64,000 nt of DNA from Agrobacterium sp. AGB01 (GCF_014851585.1 NZ_JACVAB010000001.1:1240001-1304000), one strand, 5' to 3'. Counted from the stretch's first letter, positions 34,776 to 44,205 are shown. Numbers and translations are program-made. Notes: generated by a model not told the origin, from the sequence alone.

Positions 34776-35826
34776 TTACGCCGTCCTGCGCCGCAGGGTA
34801 ACGGTGGCGATGGCGATGACAGCCATGGCCGCAAATGCAATGGAGATATCGCGGTAAAGCGCCGCAAAACCAAACCAGCCGATCCAGGGTTGGCTGGCAA
34901 GCGGTGATGTAAAGTGGCCGAGAAACATCGAGTGCCGAAACCATGCCACTTGCCTGCGCAAGCATCAAAAAGCCGGTTGCCATGAGAGCAAGCCCACCTG
35001 CCAGAATACCAGGCACCGCCAAACGCGATCGCAACAGGCCAAAGCTCATAGCAACAAGGGCGCCGGCCAGATTGAAGGTGCCAATGGCATAGCCGATGGC
35101 GCTGGCACTGTTGATCGCCAGATGCCGCAGGAAAAACGGCAGCTGGGATGGCACGGTGTAAAACAGCACATTGATCAGATAGGTCGCCAGTGCCAGCAAC
35201 AGCACCTGCGACCAGTTTGCGGACACCACAGCTTTTGCCGGGCCCCCTGATGGTGCTGTCTTTTTGGCAGGCTCGCTCAGAAATGCCAGCACTGCAGGCA
35301 GAATAAGGAACGAGGCGGCATAGATCGCAAAAGGCACCCGCCAGTGAATATCGGCCAGAATGCCGCCGGTCACCACAAAGGCAACACCGCCAAACTGTGT
35401 GAAGGCCTGTTGCAGGCCAAGATAGCTTTCTCGCTCGGTGCCGGTAAAATAATCGCCTGCCAGCGTGGTGCCGACGGTCATGATGCCGCCAATCGCCAAC
35501 CCAAGAACGGCTCTGCCAAGCAACAGGAAAAACAGATTGTCCGCCAGAAGGCCGGACATGCCTGAGAGGCCATACAGCACCATGCTGATGACCAGCAGCT
35601 TTTTACGGCCAAACCGGTCTGCCAGAATGCCGGCAATGGGTGCCGACATTGCCACGAATATCGCCGGTAGTGTCAACACCATGCGGCTCAAAAGCGCGAC
35701 ATGCTCTGTACCGGCAAAGGTCTGCTCAATGGCGGGAAGGGATGGTGCCACTGTGGTGCCGGCCATAATGGTCAAGGTGGCCACGAACAACAAGGTGCCC
35801 TTCAGGGCAAGGCTATGCTCTTTCAT
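34776..35826 (-). pseudogene. MFS efflux transporter broken by an internal deletion and frameshift
   Basis: The first about 300 residues are a normal drug-efflux-type MFS protein (DRFGRKKLLVISMVLYG, then LGLAIGGIMTVGTTLAGDYF). After ASGMVSALDV, near 34930, the frame runs into unrelated, non-hydrophobic sequence. The true last helix region (SMFLGHFTSPLASQPWIGWF...VIAIATVTLRRRTA) continues in another frame and stops at 34776, 6 nt before the terminator. Helices 10-11, about 45-50 residues, are missing at the junction. So an out-of-frame deletion has probably inactivated the gene. Its start shares one base with the stop of the reductase gene. A sequencing error alone would not explain the missing helices. 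Confidence 0.8.
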
Positions 35827-36401
35827 TATGCCGTCTTTCGGTAAGGCGTGGTCTCACGTCCCTGTTTCAGCGTATGGGCCCACCATTGCAGCCTGGCCAT
35901 CATTGTCTCAAATGCGGTTGTTGCGGAGGCGCCGGCATCAAGCCGTCCATCCGGGCCAACGTTTTTCCAAGGATTGGAAAAGCTGACAACGTCACGCGTG
36001 GTTACCGCATGCAGTTCGGAAAATACCGGGCGAAGCTGCTCCACCGCGCGTAGGCCACCCGAAATTCCACCGTAACAAACAAAACCGACGGGTTTTGCGT
36101 TCCATTCCTCATAGGCGGAATCGATCAAGATCTTCAAAGCGCCGGTGTAGCTGCGGTTATATTCCGGTGTGATGACGATGAAAGCATCGGCGGATTTCAG
36201 GCTCTCGCGCAGTCTTTTCGCCGGCGCTACATCCGTACAGTGCCCCTGCGGCAGGTTCAGTTCACGCGGATCCAGCACTTCAACATGGATATGCGACATG
36301 CCAGCCAGTTGCTCACGGACCCAAGCCGTCATCACATCTGCAAAACGCACGGAGCGGGCACTGCCAATAATGACGCGGATGGAAAGTGTTTTGTCAGTCA
36401 T
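35826..36401 (-). CDS. NAD(P)H-dependent FMN reductase-family protein
   Basis: The 191-aa flavodoxin-like protein has the flavin phosphate loop IIGSARSVRFADVMTAWV at residues 10-27 and TPEYNRSYTGALKILID near 80-96, followed by KPVGFVCYGGISGG. This is the pattern of SsuE/ArsH/chromate reductase-like NADPH:FMN reductases and azoreductases. The start at MTDKTLS follows AAAGGA; a longer frame exists upstream but overlaps the promoter. It is the first gene of an operon with the broken MFS transporter and is divergent from soxR, with a SoxR box between. A role in redox-cycling-compound defence is likely. It could also supply reduced flavin to other enzymes, but there is no direct evidence. Confidence 0.85.
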   Translation of the reverse strand: MTDKTLSIRVIIGSARSVRFADVMTAWVREQLAGMSHIHVEVLDPRELNLPQGHCTDVAPAKRLRESLKSADAFIVITPEYNRSYTGALKILIDSAYEEWNAKPVGFVCYGGISGGLRAVEQLRPVFSELHAVTTRDVVSFSNPWKNVGPDGRLDAGASATTAFETMMARLQWWAHTLKQGRETTPYRKTA

Positions 36402-36439
36402 GGAAAATCCTTTGGTGTTGAATAATCCATGTGGTAATT

Positions 36440-36457
36440 CCTCAAGTAAGGTTGAGG
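36440..36457. promoter_or_regulatory. SoxR box in a divergent promoter
   Basis: CCTCAAGTAAGGTTGAGG matches the SoxR operator (CCTCAAGT...TTGAGG arms). For the leftward operon it sits between TTGACC (a -35 on the minus strand) and the -10 region with the long 19-20 bp spacer expected for MerR-type activation. Confidence 0.85.
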
Positions 36458-36466
36458 TCAATAGTG

Positions 36467-36934
36467 ATGACAAAAAAACTTCGGCAATTGCCGATCATGC
36501 GGGACTTGAGTGTGGGGGAGGTGGCGGAACGCGCCGGTGTTGCCGTGTCCACCTTGCATTTTTATGAGGCGGAAGGGCTGATCAAGGGCTGGCGCACCAG
36601 TGCCAACCATCGACGCTACGGGCGTGATGTGCTGCGCCGCATCGCCATTATCAAGGTTGCGCAACGTGCCGGTATTCCACTCAAGGAAATACAGGGCGCG
36701 CTCGGCGCATTGCCCGATGAGCGAACACCCAATTCGAAGGATTGGCAGCAATTGGCGGCGGATTGGCGCTCAGACCTCGATGACCGTATTGCGCGGCTGA
36801 CGCGGCTACGCGATCAGTTGACCGGCTGTATCGGCTGCGGCTGTCTGTCTACCGATGAGTGTCCCTTGCGCAATCCCGGTGACGTGCTGGGTGAAAACAG
36901 TGTTGGTCCGGTGCTGCTGGAGCCGAATGGCTGA
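36467..36934 (+). CDS. soxR: Redox-sensitive MerR-family activator SoxR
   Basis: The 155-aa protein has an N-terminal MerR winged helix ([25 protein letters not shown], about 14-38), a dimerisation helix, and the [2Fe-2S] cluster ligands C121, C124, C126 and C132 in the exact CX2CXCX5C SoxR spacing. Oxidation of the cluster by redox-active compounds activates target promoters. GAGG stands 9 nt before the chosen ATG. It is divergent from the FMN-reductase/MFS operon with its own box between. In non-enteric bacteria SoxR directly controls a few transporters and oxidoreductases, which fits this neighbourhood. Confidence 0.95.
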   Translation: MTKKLRQLPIMRDLSVGEVAERAGVAVSTLHFYEAEGLIKGWRTSANHRRYGRDVLRRIAIIKVAQRAGIPLKEIQGALGALPDERTPNSKDWQQLAADWRSDLDDRIARLTRLRDQLTGCIGCGCLSTDECPLRNPGDVLGENSVGPVLLEPNG

Positions 36935-36940
36935 CACAAA

Positions 36941-36966
36941 AAAGGCCGCGCCAAGCGCAGCCTTTT
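36941..36966 (+). terminator. Terminator of soxR
   Basis: A stem AAAGGCCGCGC/GCGCAGCCTTT (one mismatch) with a CAA loop is flanked by A and T tracts, so it can act in both directions between soxR and the convergent gpt gene. Confidence 0.8.
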
Positions 36967-37004
36967 GAGATGTCATGGCATGGCATGACATGAAATGACG
37001 GCGA

Positions 37005-37505
37005 TCAGCCGCGCGAACCCTTGGCAATCGGCTCCTGATAGGAGAAGCCCATGTCCCATGGGAAATAGATCCAGGTGTCCTGGCTGACCTCGGTCACGAA
37101 AGTGTCGATCATCGGCACGCCGGATGGTTTTGCGTAGACACAGGCAAAATGCGCCTGTGGCAACATTTCGCGCACTTCTGAAGCGGTCTTGCCGGTGTCC
37201 GTCAAATCGTCAATCACCAGAATGCCCTTGCCCTGCTCGGTGGTCAGTTCAGGCGAAATGCCCTTCAGCAGGTTCATCTCACCCTGATTGACGTAGTCAT
37301 GGTAAGACGCGATGCAAACTGTCTCGATGAGACGGATGTTCAGCTCGCGCGAAATGATTGCGGCAGGTACCAGACCGCCGCGGGTAATACAGACGATAGC
37401 GCGAAAATCCTGGTTCAGACCTGCGAGGCGCCATGCAAGTGCGCGCGCATCTCTGTGGAATTGATCCCATGAAACGGGGAAAGCTTTATCGGGGAGAGAA
37501 GACAT
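37005..37505 (-). CDS. gpt: Xanthine phosphoribosyltransferase
   Basis: The 166-aa purine salvage enzyme transfers phosphoribose from PRPP to xanthine (and guanine). The PRPP-binding motif is [14 protein letters not shown] near residues 93-106; [20 protein letters not shown] precedes it, and [10 protein letters not shown] is the usual xanthine-guanine PRTase end. Length fits. The start at 37505 follows GGTGG at 8-9 nt; an in-frame ATG 5 codons upstream overlaps that site. Monocistronic, convergent with soxR. Confidence 0.92.
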   Translation of the reverse strand: MSSLPDKAFPVSWDQFHRDARALAWRLAGLNQDFRAIVCITRGGLVPAAIISRELNIRLIETVCIASYHDYVNQGEMNLLKGISPELTTEQGKGILVIDDLTDTGKTASEVREMLPQAHFACVYAKPSGVPMIDTFVTEVSQDTWIYFPWDMGFSYQEPIAKGSRG

Positions 37506-37668
37506 GAGAAAAGCCACCATGAGCGTGTTGTGTTGATGGCTTTCGCTAATAGCGGCAACACCGCTGAAAAATCAAGCTTTGCACAGGTCGACTGGTTCGT
37601 TTCACACAGCTGTTATAAAATTACACTAGCTGCTTTCCTGTTTCCTAATTCCCGCAGGAGAAGAAAAA

Positions 37669-39111
37669 ATGCGTATTTTTAGCAAATTTGTCGCCGCATT
37701 GGTGATTGGTGCAACTTTGACGACGCCTGTCTTTGCGCAGGATAAGCCGGCAAAGAACGTCATTCTGCTGATTTCGGATGGCGCAGGGATCAACACATGG
37801 CACGCCGCCAGCTATTATCGCCACGGCGCGCTAGGCCATGAAGTGTATGACGATTTCGACGTGAAGGTGTTCTCGTCCACGCATCCGCTCAACACCTCCA
37901 ACACCCCGACCAAATCTGCCGAAGGCACCGTGACGTTCGATCCTGCCGAACTCTGGAAGTCGGAAAAGTCTGACAGCGTGTTTGAAGGTTCGCTCGGCAA
38001 CTATCCCGGTTATTTCACCGGTTACGATTATACCCGCGCTTATTACACAGACAGCGCCGCAGCAGCCACCGCACTCGCTACCGGTGTAAAGACCTACAAC
38101 AATGCCATCAATTGGTCGAATGATGACGAGAAGCTGAAGCACATCGGCGAATATGTCGTTGAAAGCGGTCGCGCCCTTGGCGTTGTCACCAGCGTTCAGT
38201 GGAGCCATGCAACACCGGCCGGTTTCCTTGCCCATAATGCAAGCCGCAATGAATATGCCGCCCTCGGCAAGGAAATCGTTGAAAGCGGTCTCGCAACTGT
38301 TGTCATGGGGTCCGGCCACCCGCTGTTCGACAATAACGGCAAGGCAGTTGAGCCAAAGGACGACAAGGCCTATCGTTACGTTGGCGGCAAGGACACGTGG
38401 GACAAGTTGAAATCTGGCGAAACCGCCTACAAGCTCATTGAGACCAAGGCTGACTTTGAAGCCCTCGCGGCCGGTTCGCTTGACCTCGGTGACAAGACCA
38501 AGATCATTGGCACCGTTCAGAACAACGCGACCACCCAGTTCAACCGCAGCGGCGTTGGTTTTGGCGACAAGCTGGACAACCAGCCTGAACTGGCCACCAT
38601 GACCAAGGCAGCCCTGAACCTTATCTCCAAGGATGAAGACGGCTTCTTCCTGATGGTTGAGGGCGGCGCGGTGGATTGGGCAGCCCATGCCAACAACCTG
38701 CCACGCATCATTGAAGAGCAGATCGAATTCAACGAAGCTGTTGAGGCAGCCGTCAAATGGATCGAAGAAAACAGCTCTTTCGATGAAACCATGATCATCG
38801 TGACCACCGATCATGGCAACGGCCTGCTGCAGGGACCGGACTCCGATAGCAAAGCCTATTCCGACATCATCAACCAGGGCGCAGGCGCCATGCCGCTGGT
38901 GCGTTGGAACTCCGACACCCACACCCGCGAGCTGGTTCCGGTTTTCGCCAAGGGCAATGGCTCGGACTTTTTCACCAAAAATGCAAAGCCGCATGATGGT
39001 CTGGCCCGTTACCACGTTCCTGCTGCAAGCCAGGTTTACGTTGATAACACCGACATCTTCCGCGCGTCGGCTGCCGCACTCGGCATCACCGTTGACCAGA
39101 AGACCAACTGA
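37669..39111 (+). CDS. Secreted alkaline phosphatase
   Basis: The 480-aa protein of the PhoA alkaline phosphatase superfamily has a signal peptide at 1-23 (cleaved after FAQ or FA). Metal and active-site motifs: NVILLISDGAGINTWHAASYY near 28-48, the nucleophile region YYTDSAAAATALATGVKTYN (Ser in TDSAAAATA), EGGAVDWAAHANN and TTDHGNG. It hydrolyses phosphate monoesters in the periplasm. CAGGAGAAGAAAAA gives an excellent ribosome site. It ends in a strong terminator. A Pho box would be expected, but I cannot find a convincing one. Confidence 0.92.
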   Translation: MRIFSKFVAALVIGATLTTPVFAQDKPAKNVILLISDGAGINTWHAASYYRHGALGHEVYDDFDVKVFSSTHPLNTSNTPTKSAEGTVTFDPAELWKSEKSDSVFEGSLGNYPGYFTGYDYTRAYYTDSAAAATALATGVKTYNNAINWSNDDEKLKHIGEYVVESGRALGVVTSVQWSHATPAGFLAHNASRNEYAALGKEIVESGLATVVMGSGHPLFDNNGKAVEPKDDKAYRYVGGKDTWDKLKSGETAYKLIETKADFEALAAGSLDLGDKTKIIGTVQNNATTQFNRSGVGFGDKLDNQPELATMTKAALNLISKDEDGFFLMVEGGAVDWAAHANNLPRIIEEQIEFNEAVEAAVKWIEENSSFDETMIIVTTDHGNGLLQGPDSDSKAYSDIINQGAGAMPLVRWNSDTHTRELVPVFAKGNGSDFFTKNAKPHDGLARYHVPAASQVYVDNTDIFRASAAALGITVDQKTN

Positions 39112-39131
39112 TCAACGGCAGATAACAATGG

Positions 39132-39160
39132 AAAAGGGCGGCAATCTTGCCGCCCTTTTT
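39132..39160 (+). terminator. Terminator of the alkaline phosphatase gene
   Basis: A stem AAAAGGGCGGCA/TGCCGCCCTTTT with an ATCT loop is followed by further T. It also faces the convergent universal stress gene. Confidence 0.9.
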
Positions 39161-39187
39161 CGATTCGGTCTGATGTGACTTTTAGCT

Positions 39188-40033
39188 TTAACGCGACAAC
39201 AGCGTCAGCGCGGTCATCGAATCCAGAAGCGTGCGGGTCACGCCGCCAAACAGCATTTCCCACCAGCGCGAATGGGTATAGGCACCCATCACCAGCAAAT
39301 CGATGCTGTCATCCGAAAGGCGGTTTTCAATTGCCGCATGGGCCGAAAGCGTGCCTGATGTTGACTTGGTTACCACACTCACTTTCACGCCGTGGCGCGC
39401 AAGGGTTGCTGCGAGTTCTGCACCAGCCATAGCCGGTGACTGCGTTGCGGTTTCTGGCGGATCAACCGTGAAGATCTCAACGCTTTCTGCTTCTTTCAGG
39501 AAGGGCAGGGCATCAAAGGCCGCACGCGTTGCTTCGCGTGAACCGTTCCAGGCAATCAGCACCCGTTTGATCGGTTTGGGTTCGTTGAGAATATAAGGCA
39601 CCAGAAGAACCGGGCGGCCGCTTTCAAACAGAAAGCTTTCAATATCGGAACGGCTGTCGGAAAGGCTGGATGAATCGCTCTGTCCGGCAATCACGATATC
39701 GGTGCAACGGGCGCTGTCGACGGCGGATGCAGAGGTATAACCAACCGAGGAAACGAAGCTGCGCCACTCATGCGACACACCATTTCCCGAGAGTTTTTGC
39801 TCGAAAATCTGGGCAATTTCCTTGGTTTCTTTCTGCGCGATATCCTGAATAGCCTGAATGGAGGCAGGATCAGGAATTTCCATGGGTGCAACGACGGGTA
39901 CAGCCGCCATGGTTTCCATATGCAGGCCAATCACATGCGACGAGAACCTGTTCGCCAGAGCAATGGCGAATTCACTAACCTTTGCTGCGTTTTGAGTGCT
40001 GTCCAGAACGGTCAGAATTGTTTTGTAGCTCAT
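39188..40033 (-). CDS. Universal stress protein with two UspA domains
   Basis: The 281-aa protein has two tandem UspA folds. Domain 1 (about 1-145) opens with YKTILTVLDSTQNAAKVSEFAIALA. Domain 2 (about 150-281) has KRVLIAWNGSREATRAAFDALPFL and ends LLVMGAYTHSRWWEMLFGGVTRTLLDS, the ATP-binding GX2GX9GS-like loop region. It is a cytoplasmic stress protein. GAGGAGATCGTC precedes the ATG. A perfect FNR/FixK site 66-79 bp upstream points to induction under low oxygen. Confidence 0.92.
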   Translation of the reverse strand: MSYKTILTVLDSTQNAAKVSEFAIALANRFSSHVIGLHMETMAAVPVVAPMEIPDPASIQAIQDIAQKETKEIAQIFEQKLSGNGVSHEWRSFVSSVGYTSASAVDSARCTDIVIAGQSDSSSLSDSRSDIESFLFESGRPVLLVPYILNEPKPIKRVLIAWNGSREATRAAFDALPFLKEAESVEIFTVDPPETATQSPAMAGAELAATLARHGVKVSVVTKSTSGTLSAHAAIENRLSDDSIDLLVMGAYTHSRWWEMLFGGVTRTLLDSMTALTLLSR

Positions 40034-40055
40034 GACGATCTCCTCAATGGTATGC

Positions 40056-40074
40056 GTCTCAAGTATCTTGAGAC
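40056..40074. promoter_or_regulatory. Perfect palindrome in the stress-gene promoter
   Basis: GTCTCAAGTATCTTGAGAC (8-bp arms, TAT centre) lies 23-41 bp upstream of the start codon, just where the -10 or start of transcription would fall if the FNR site is at -41.5. It could be an operator or a 5' hairpin. Confidence 0.45.
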
Positions 40075-40098
40075 TGGTCCTTCTCGAAATATGTCGCC

Positions 40099-40112
40099 TT
40101 GATCCTGATCAA
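40099..40112. promoter_or_regulatory. FNR/FixK anaerobic box
   Basis: TTGATCCTGATCAA is a perfect match to TTGAT-N4-ATCAA, upstream of the universal stress gene. Such sites are bound by FnrN/FixK in rhizobia. Confidence 0.85.
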
Positions 40113-40167
40113 GTTGTCACCGTCTTTCGGTCCGGTGAAAAGATAACGCGCCAAAGCACTTAACGGT

Positions 40168-40932
40168 TCACGTGCTGGCGGCAGCCTTTTCACGCCCGAT
40201 CTGTTCCAGCATGTCCGAAACCGCCTGCGCAGCAGCATGCAATACCGCCGCATCACGAGCGCGAACGACGATTTCTGTCGAGAAACGCTGTCCGTCATAT
40301 TTTGGGTAGGAGCCAATGCTGGTTTCAGGATGGTTTTTCTGAACTTCGCCCAGCGCCGTGCCGATATCGCCTTCGCCATAAGGGCTGGCAACCGACTGCG
40401 ACAGCAGCTTTACACCGGTTTTCAGGTGCGGGACGACATTATGGACCATGGCCTGGAAGACCTGCGGCACACCGGCCATCACATAGACATTGCCGATGTT
40501 GAAACCGGGGGCGGTCGAAACAGGATTTGCGATATGGGCAGCACCTTGTGGTAGACGTGCCATGCGCTGACGGGCCTCGGTAAATTCCATGTCACGGGCG
40601 CGGTACATGTCGGCCAGCATACGCATGGCTTCCGCCTCATGCACGCACGGCACACCAAAGGCTGCGGACACCGCATCGGCGGTTATGTCGTCATGGGTCG
40701 GACCAATTCCGCCCGATGTGAAGACATAATCATAACGGCTGCGCAATGCATTCAATGCCTCGACAATGGCATCCTGCTCGTCTGCGACAATACGCACTTC
40801 CTTGAGGTCGATACCCGACAGGGTAAGCACATCGGCGAGGTGTCCAATATTCTTGTCTTTGGTGCGGCCTGAGAGCAGTTCATCGCCAATGGCAAGCATG
40901 GCGGCGGTAACGGAAACGGGTGCAGTGGTCAT
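40168..40932 (-). CDS. CinA-type molybdopterin-binding-domain protein
   Basis: The 254-aa protein corresponds to the N-terminal MoaB/MogA-like domain of CinA (competence/damage-inducible protein A). It has MLAIGDELLSGRTKDKNIGHLADVL at the start and TSGGIGPTHDDITADAVSAAFG near 70-90. It lacks the C-terminal nicotinamide-nucleotide deamidase domain, the usual rhizobial form. CinA N-domains have been linked to ADP-ribose pyrophosphatase activity; the role of the short form is not settled. The start at MTTAPVSVT removes a 28-codon extension lacking family similarity. Confidence 0.87.
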   Translation of the reverse strand: MTTAPVSVTAAMLAIGDELLSGRTKDKNIGHLADVLTLSGIDLKEVRIVADEQDAIVEALNALRSRYDYVFTSGGIGPTHDDITADAVSAAFGVPCVHEAEAMRMLADMYRARDMEFTEARQRMARLPQGAAHIANPVSTAPGFNIGNVYVMAGVPQVFQAMVHNVVPHLKTGVKLLSQSVASPYGEGDIGTALGEVQKNHPETSIGSYPKYDGQRFSTEIVVRARDAAVLHAAAQAVSDMLEQIGREKAAAST

Positions 40933-41181
40933 GAAAAATCCGCGGTTGTGTCTGTTGAACGTAGCGCGATGCCGATGGAATGCAAGCGCGTCATTGCTAC
41001 GAAAAAGTGAATGCAAGACAAAAAGCGTTCAACATCATTGAACAGTGCGTCTTGATGTGATCGGCTGGTGAGGTTGCAGTATCCGGGCTACATCTTTGTC
41101 ACGTAATTGATGAGCGGCAGGATTATGCTGCGACAACTTCTTAAACGGGTCTTCGGCCCTCAAGCAAAGGAAACCGAGAAA

Positions 41182-41781
41182 ATGGCAAAAGTACTGGTTC
41201 TGTATTATTCCTCCTACGGCCACATTGAAACCATGGCATATGCCGTGGCGGAAGGTGCAAAGTCTGCCGGTGCAGACGTTGTCGTAAAGCGCGTACCTGA
41301 ACTGGTTCCGGAAGACGTTGCCAAGTCCTCGCACTTCAAGCTCGATCAGGCAGCCCCAATCGCAACGGTTGATGAACTGGCTGAATATGACGCGATCATC
41401 GTTGGCGCCGGCACACGTTTCGGCACGGTTGCCTCGCAGATGCGCAATTTCTGGGACCAGACTGGCGGTTTGTGGTTCAACGGCAAGCTGGTTGGCAAGC
41501 TCGGTTCGGTATTCACCTCAACGGCGACCCAGCACGGTGGCCAGGAATCCACCATTCTCAGCTTCATCCCAACCTTCCTGCACCACGGCATGGCCGTTGC
41601 CGGTCTGCCATACGCCTTCCAGGGCCAGATGGGTGTTGATGAAATCAAGGGTGGTTCGCCTTACGGTGCGTCGACCATCACCGACGGTGACGGTTCCCGC
41701 CAGCCTTCGGCCATCGAACTTGAAGGCGCAAAGTACCAGGGCGCGCACATTGCCAAGCTTGCTGCCAAGCTCGCTTCCTAA
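41182..41781 (+). CDS. wrbA: NAD(P)H:quinone oxidoreductase WrbA
   Basis: The 199-aa flavodoxin-like quinone reductase has [23 protein letters not shown] at the FMN phosphate loop (4-26), [24 protein letters not shown] (near 75-98) and [33 protein letters not shown] at the end; all are WrbA hallmarks. It performs two-electron quinone reduction to avoid radical formation. The start has AAGGAAACCGAGAAA upstream. A GTTCAA-N5-TTGAAC dyad lies at 41027-41043, about 140 bp upstream, of unknown meaning. Confidence 0.95.
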   Translation: MAKVLVLYYSSYGHIETMAYAVAEGAKSAGADVVVKRVPELVPEDVAKSSHFKLDQAAPIATVDELAEYDAIIVGAGTRFGTVASQMRNFWDQTGGLWFNGKLVGKLGSVFTSTATQHGGQESTILSFIPTFLHHGMAVAGLPYAFQGQMGVDEIKGGSPYGASTITDGDGSRQPSAIELEGAKYQGAHIAKLAAKLAS

Positions 41782-41850
41782 GATTGCGATAGGTCTTTGA
41801 ATGCCGCCGCCTGTCAGACATGACAGGCGGCGTTTTCATTTGTGTGGTTC

Positions 41851-44205
41851 TCAAGCCAAAGCGGCAAGGCGCAGTTCACGCGCCGCCTCGACCATATTGA
41901 CCAGCGCCGGTTTGACCTCGTCCCATTTGCGGGTTTTCAGGCCGCAATCGGGATTGACCCACAGCTGGCGGTCACCAATGCGCTGCCGTGCCAGCGTCAT
42001 CAGCGTGACCATCTCGCTGACGTCAGGAATGCGTGGCGAGTGGATGTCGTAAACACCGGGTCCGATTTCATTGGGGTACTGATAGGTCTGGAAGGCTTCC
42101 AGCAGTTCCATCTTCGAGCGCGATGTCTCAATGGAAATCACATCGGCATCCATGGCCGCAATAGAGTCGATGATCTGGTTGAATTCCGAATAACACATAT
42201 GGGTGTGGATCTGGGTGTCATCGGAAACCCCTGTCGAGCACAGTCGGAAGCTTTCGACCGCCCAATGCAGATAGGTTTTCCAGTCGGCGTGGCGTAGCGG
42301 CAGGCCTTCCCGCAAGGCCGCCTCATCGATCTGGATCATGGTGGCGCCAGCTTTTTCAAGATCGCTGACCTCATCGCGGATCGCAAAGCCAATCTGGTAG
42401 CACACGGTGCTGCGGGCAACGTCATCCCGCACGAAAGACCAGTTGAGAATGGTCACCGGCCCGGTCAGCATGCCCTTGACTGGCTTGTCGGTCAGCGACT
42501 GGGCATAGTGCCACCATTTGACGGTCATCGGGGCAGGGCGCGACACGTCACCAAAAATGATGGGCGGGCGCACATAACGAGAGCCGTAACTTTGCACCCA
42601 GGCGTGGCGGGTAAAGGTGAAGCCGGTCAACTGCTCGCCAAAATACTGCACCATGTCATTGCGCTCAAACTCGCCGTGAACAAGCACATCAAGCCCGATC
42701 TCTTCCTGCCAGCGAATGGCGGTTTCAGTTTCACTTTTCAGGAAGGCATCATAATCCGCATCACTGATCTCTCCTTTGCCAAAGGCTGAACGGGCTTTGC
42801 GAACCTCTGATGTCTGCGGGAAGGAGCCGATGGTCGTGGTTGGGAACAGCGGCAGATCAAGCTTCTGTTCCTGCAAGGCCTTGCGTTGCTGGAAGCCGCT
42901 TTTACGGCTGGTCAGGGCAGGAGACATCGTGGCCAGTCGCGCCTTGACCTCTGGATCGTGAACCTTGGGTGAGGTCCGGCGCCCTGCGGCTGAGGCCGAT
43001 GATGCCGCGAGCGCGTGCGTTACCGTTGCGCGTCCCGAGAGAAGTGCCCGACCGGTGACATCAAGCTCTGCCAGCTTTTGCGTGGCAAAGGCCAACCATG
43101 ACTTGATGTCCTGATCAAGCTCGGTCTCCAGCTCGAGATCAATCGGTACATGCAGCAACGAGCACGACGGCGCAATCTGGATTTTGTCGGCACCAACCTG
43201 CGCAATAACCGGCTCCAGACGATCGAGCAGCTTTTCAAGGTCGCTGCGCCACACATTGCGGCCGTCAATGATACCAAATGACAGAACGAGATTGTCCGGG
43301 CGGTTTTGCAGCACGGTTTCAAGCTGCTCTGGTGCCCGCACCAGATCGATATGCAGGCCGTCAACGGGCAGTGACAAGACGGTTGAGAGATTGTCGCCGA
43401 TGGCCCCGAAATAGGTGGCGAGCATGATGTTGAGGTTCGGAACCAGCGTCTTTAACGCGGTGTAGGCCCGGTGATAGGCCTGCCGTTCCGCCTCGGTAAG
43501 ATCAAGGACCAGAGCAGGTTCATCGATTTGCACCCAGTCAGCTCCCGCAGCACTCAACTCGGCCAACAGCCGCGCGTAAACCGGTAACAGCCGCTCCAGC
43601 AGATCCAGTGGCGAAAACTCACCCTCTGCCTTGCCAAGCTTGAGGAATGTCACCGGGCCCAGAATGACCGGGCGTGTATGAATGCCCTGCGTCTTTGCCT
43701 CAATGAACATGTCCAGCGGTTTGTTGGCGGTGAAGGCGAAGGTCTGATCGCGGGTAAATTCCGGCACCATGTAGTGGTAATTGGTGTCGAACCACTTGGT
43801 CATTTCAAGCGCTGGCACGCCATGTTCATGCTGGTGGTTATGGCCGCAATCGGCATGGTTTTCATGGGTGTGGGCGCGGCCTGTGGCGCCGCGTGCCATG
43901 GCAAAATAGGTGTCGAAATCCACCTGCGCGCCAGATTTTTCATAGGTCCAGCCATAGGCGGCGGGAACCGCACCAACCATGACGGCCGTATCGAGCACAT
44001 GGTCATACAGCGAAAAATCATTGGACGGGATGATGTCTATGCCGCTGTCTTTTTGAAGTTTCCAGTGGTCTGCCCGCAGCTTTGCGGCAACATCCAGCAG
44101 TGTGGCGCGGTCTGATTTTCCGGCCCAATAGGCTTCCAGTGCGAATTTGAGTTCGCGGTGTTTTCCAATGCGCGGGAAACCGAGATTTGCAGTCTTGATG
44201 GTCAT
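41851..44205 (-). CDS. metE: Cobalamin-independent methionine synthase
   Basis: The 784-aa enzyme transfers the methyl group of 5-methyltetrahydropteroyltri-L-glutamate to homocysteine. Two related barrels are present: N-terminal TANLGFPRIGKHRELKFALE (5-24) and C-terminal LPLFPTTTIGSFPQT. Zinc ligands are visible in HTHMCYSEF (His and Cys) and in VNPDCGLKTRKW (Cys). Residues 112-128 form an unusual His-rich insertion with seven His and one Cys. AAGGAA precedes the chosen ATG; an upstream in-frame extension of 31 codons lies between the riboswitch and this start and lacks similarity. A cobalamin riboswitch in the leader should shut the gene off when B12 is plentiful. Confidence 0.96.
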   Translation of the reverse strand: MTIKTANLGFPRIGKHRELKFALEAYWAGKSDRATLLDVAAKLRADHWKLQKDSGIDIIPSNDFSLYDHVLDTAVMVGAVPAAYGWTYEKSGAQVDFDTYFAMARGATGRAHTHENHADCGHNHQHEHGVPALEMTKWFDTNYHYMVPEFTRDQTFAFTANKPLDMFIEAKTQGIHTRPVILGPVTFLKLGKAEGEFSPLDLLERLLPVYARLLAELSAAGADWVQIDEPALVLDLTEAERQAYHRAYTALKTLVPNLNIMLATYFGAIGDNLSTVLSLPVDGLHIDLVRAPEQLETVLQNRPDNLVLSFGIIDGRNVWRSDLEKLLDRLEPVIAQVGADKIQIAPSCSLLHVPIDLELETELDQDIKSWLAFATQKLAELDVTGRALLSGRATVTHALAASSASAAGRRTSPKVHDPEVKARLATMSPALTSRKSGFQQRKALQEQKLDLPLFPTTTIGSFPQTSEVRKARSAFGKGEISDADYDAFLKSETETAIRWQEEIGLDVLVHGEFERNDMVQYFGEQLTGFTFTRHAWVQSYGSRYVRPPIIFGDVSRPAPMTVKWWHYAQSLTDKPVKGMLTGPVTILNWSFVRDDVARSTVCYQIGFAIRDEVSDLEKAGATMIQIDEAALREGLPLRHADWKTYLHWAVESFRLCSTGVSDDTQIHTHMCYSEFNQIIDSIAAMDADVISIETSRSKMELLEAFQTYQYPNEIGPGVYDIHSPRIPDVSEMVTLMTLARQRIGDRQLWVNPDCGLKTRKWDEVKPALVNMVEAARELRLAALA

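Noticed and set aside
34571..34801. Short frames between nrdJ upstream region and the MFS pseudogene
   Set aside because: No ribosome sites and no protein-like composition. They overlap the terminator and pseudogene end.
37608..37630. Possible Pho box before the alkaline phosphatase gene
   Set aside because: CTGTTAT-AAAA-TTACACT matches the first heptamer of the CTGTCAT repeat, but the second matches at only two of seven positions.
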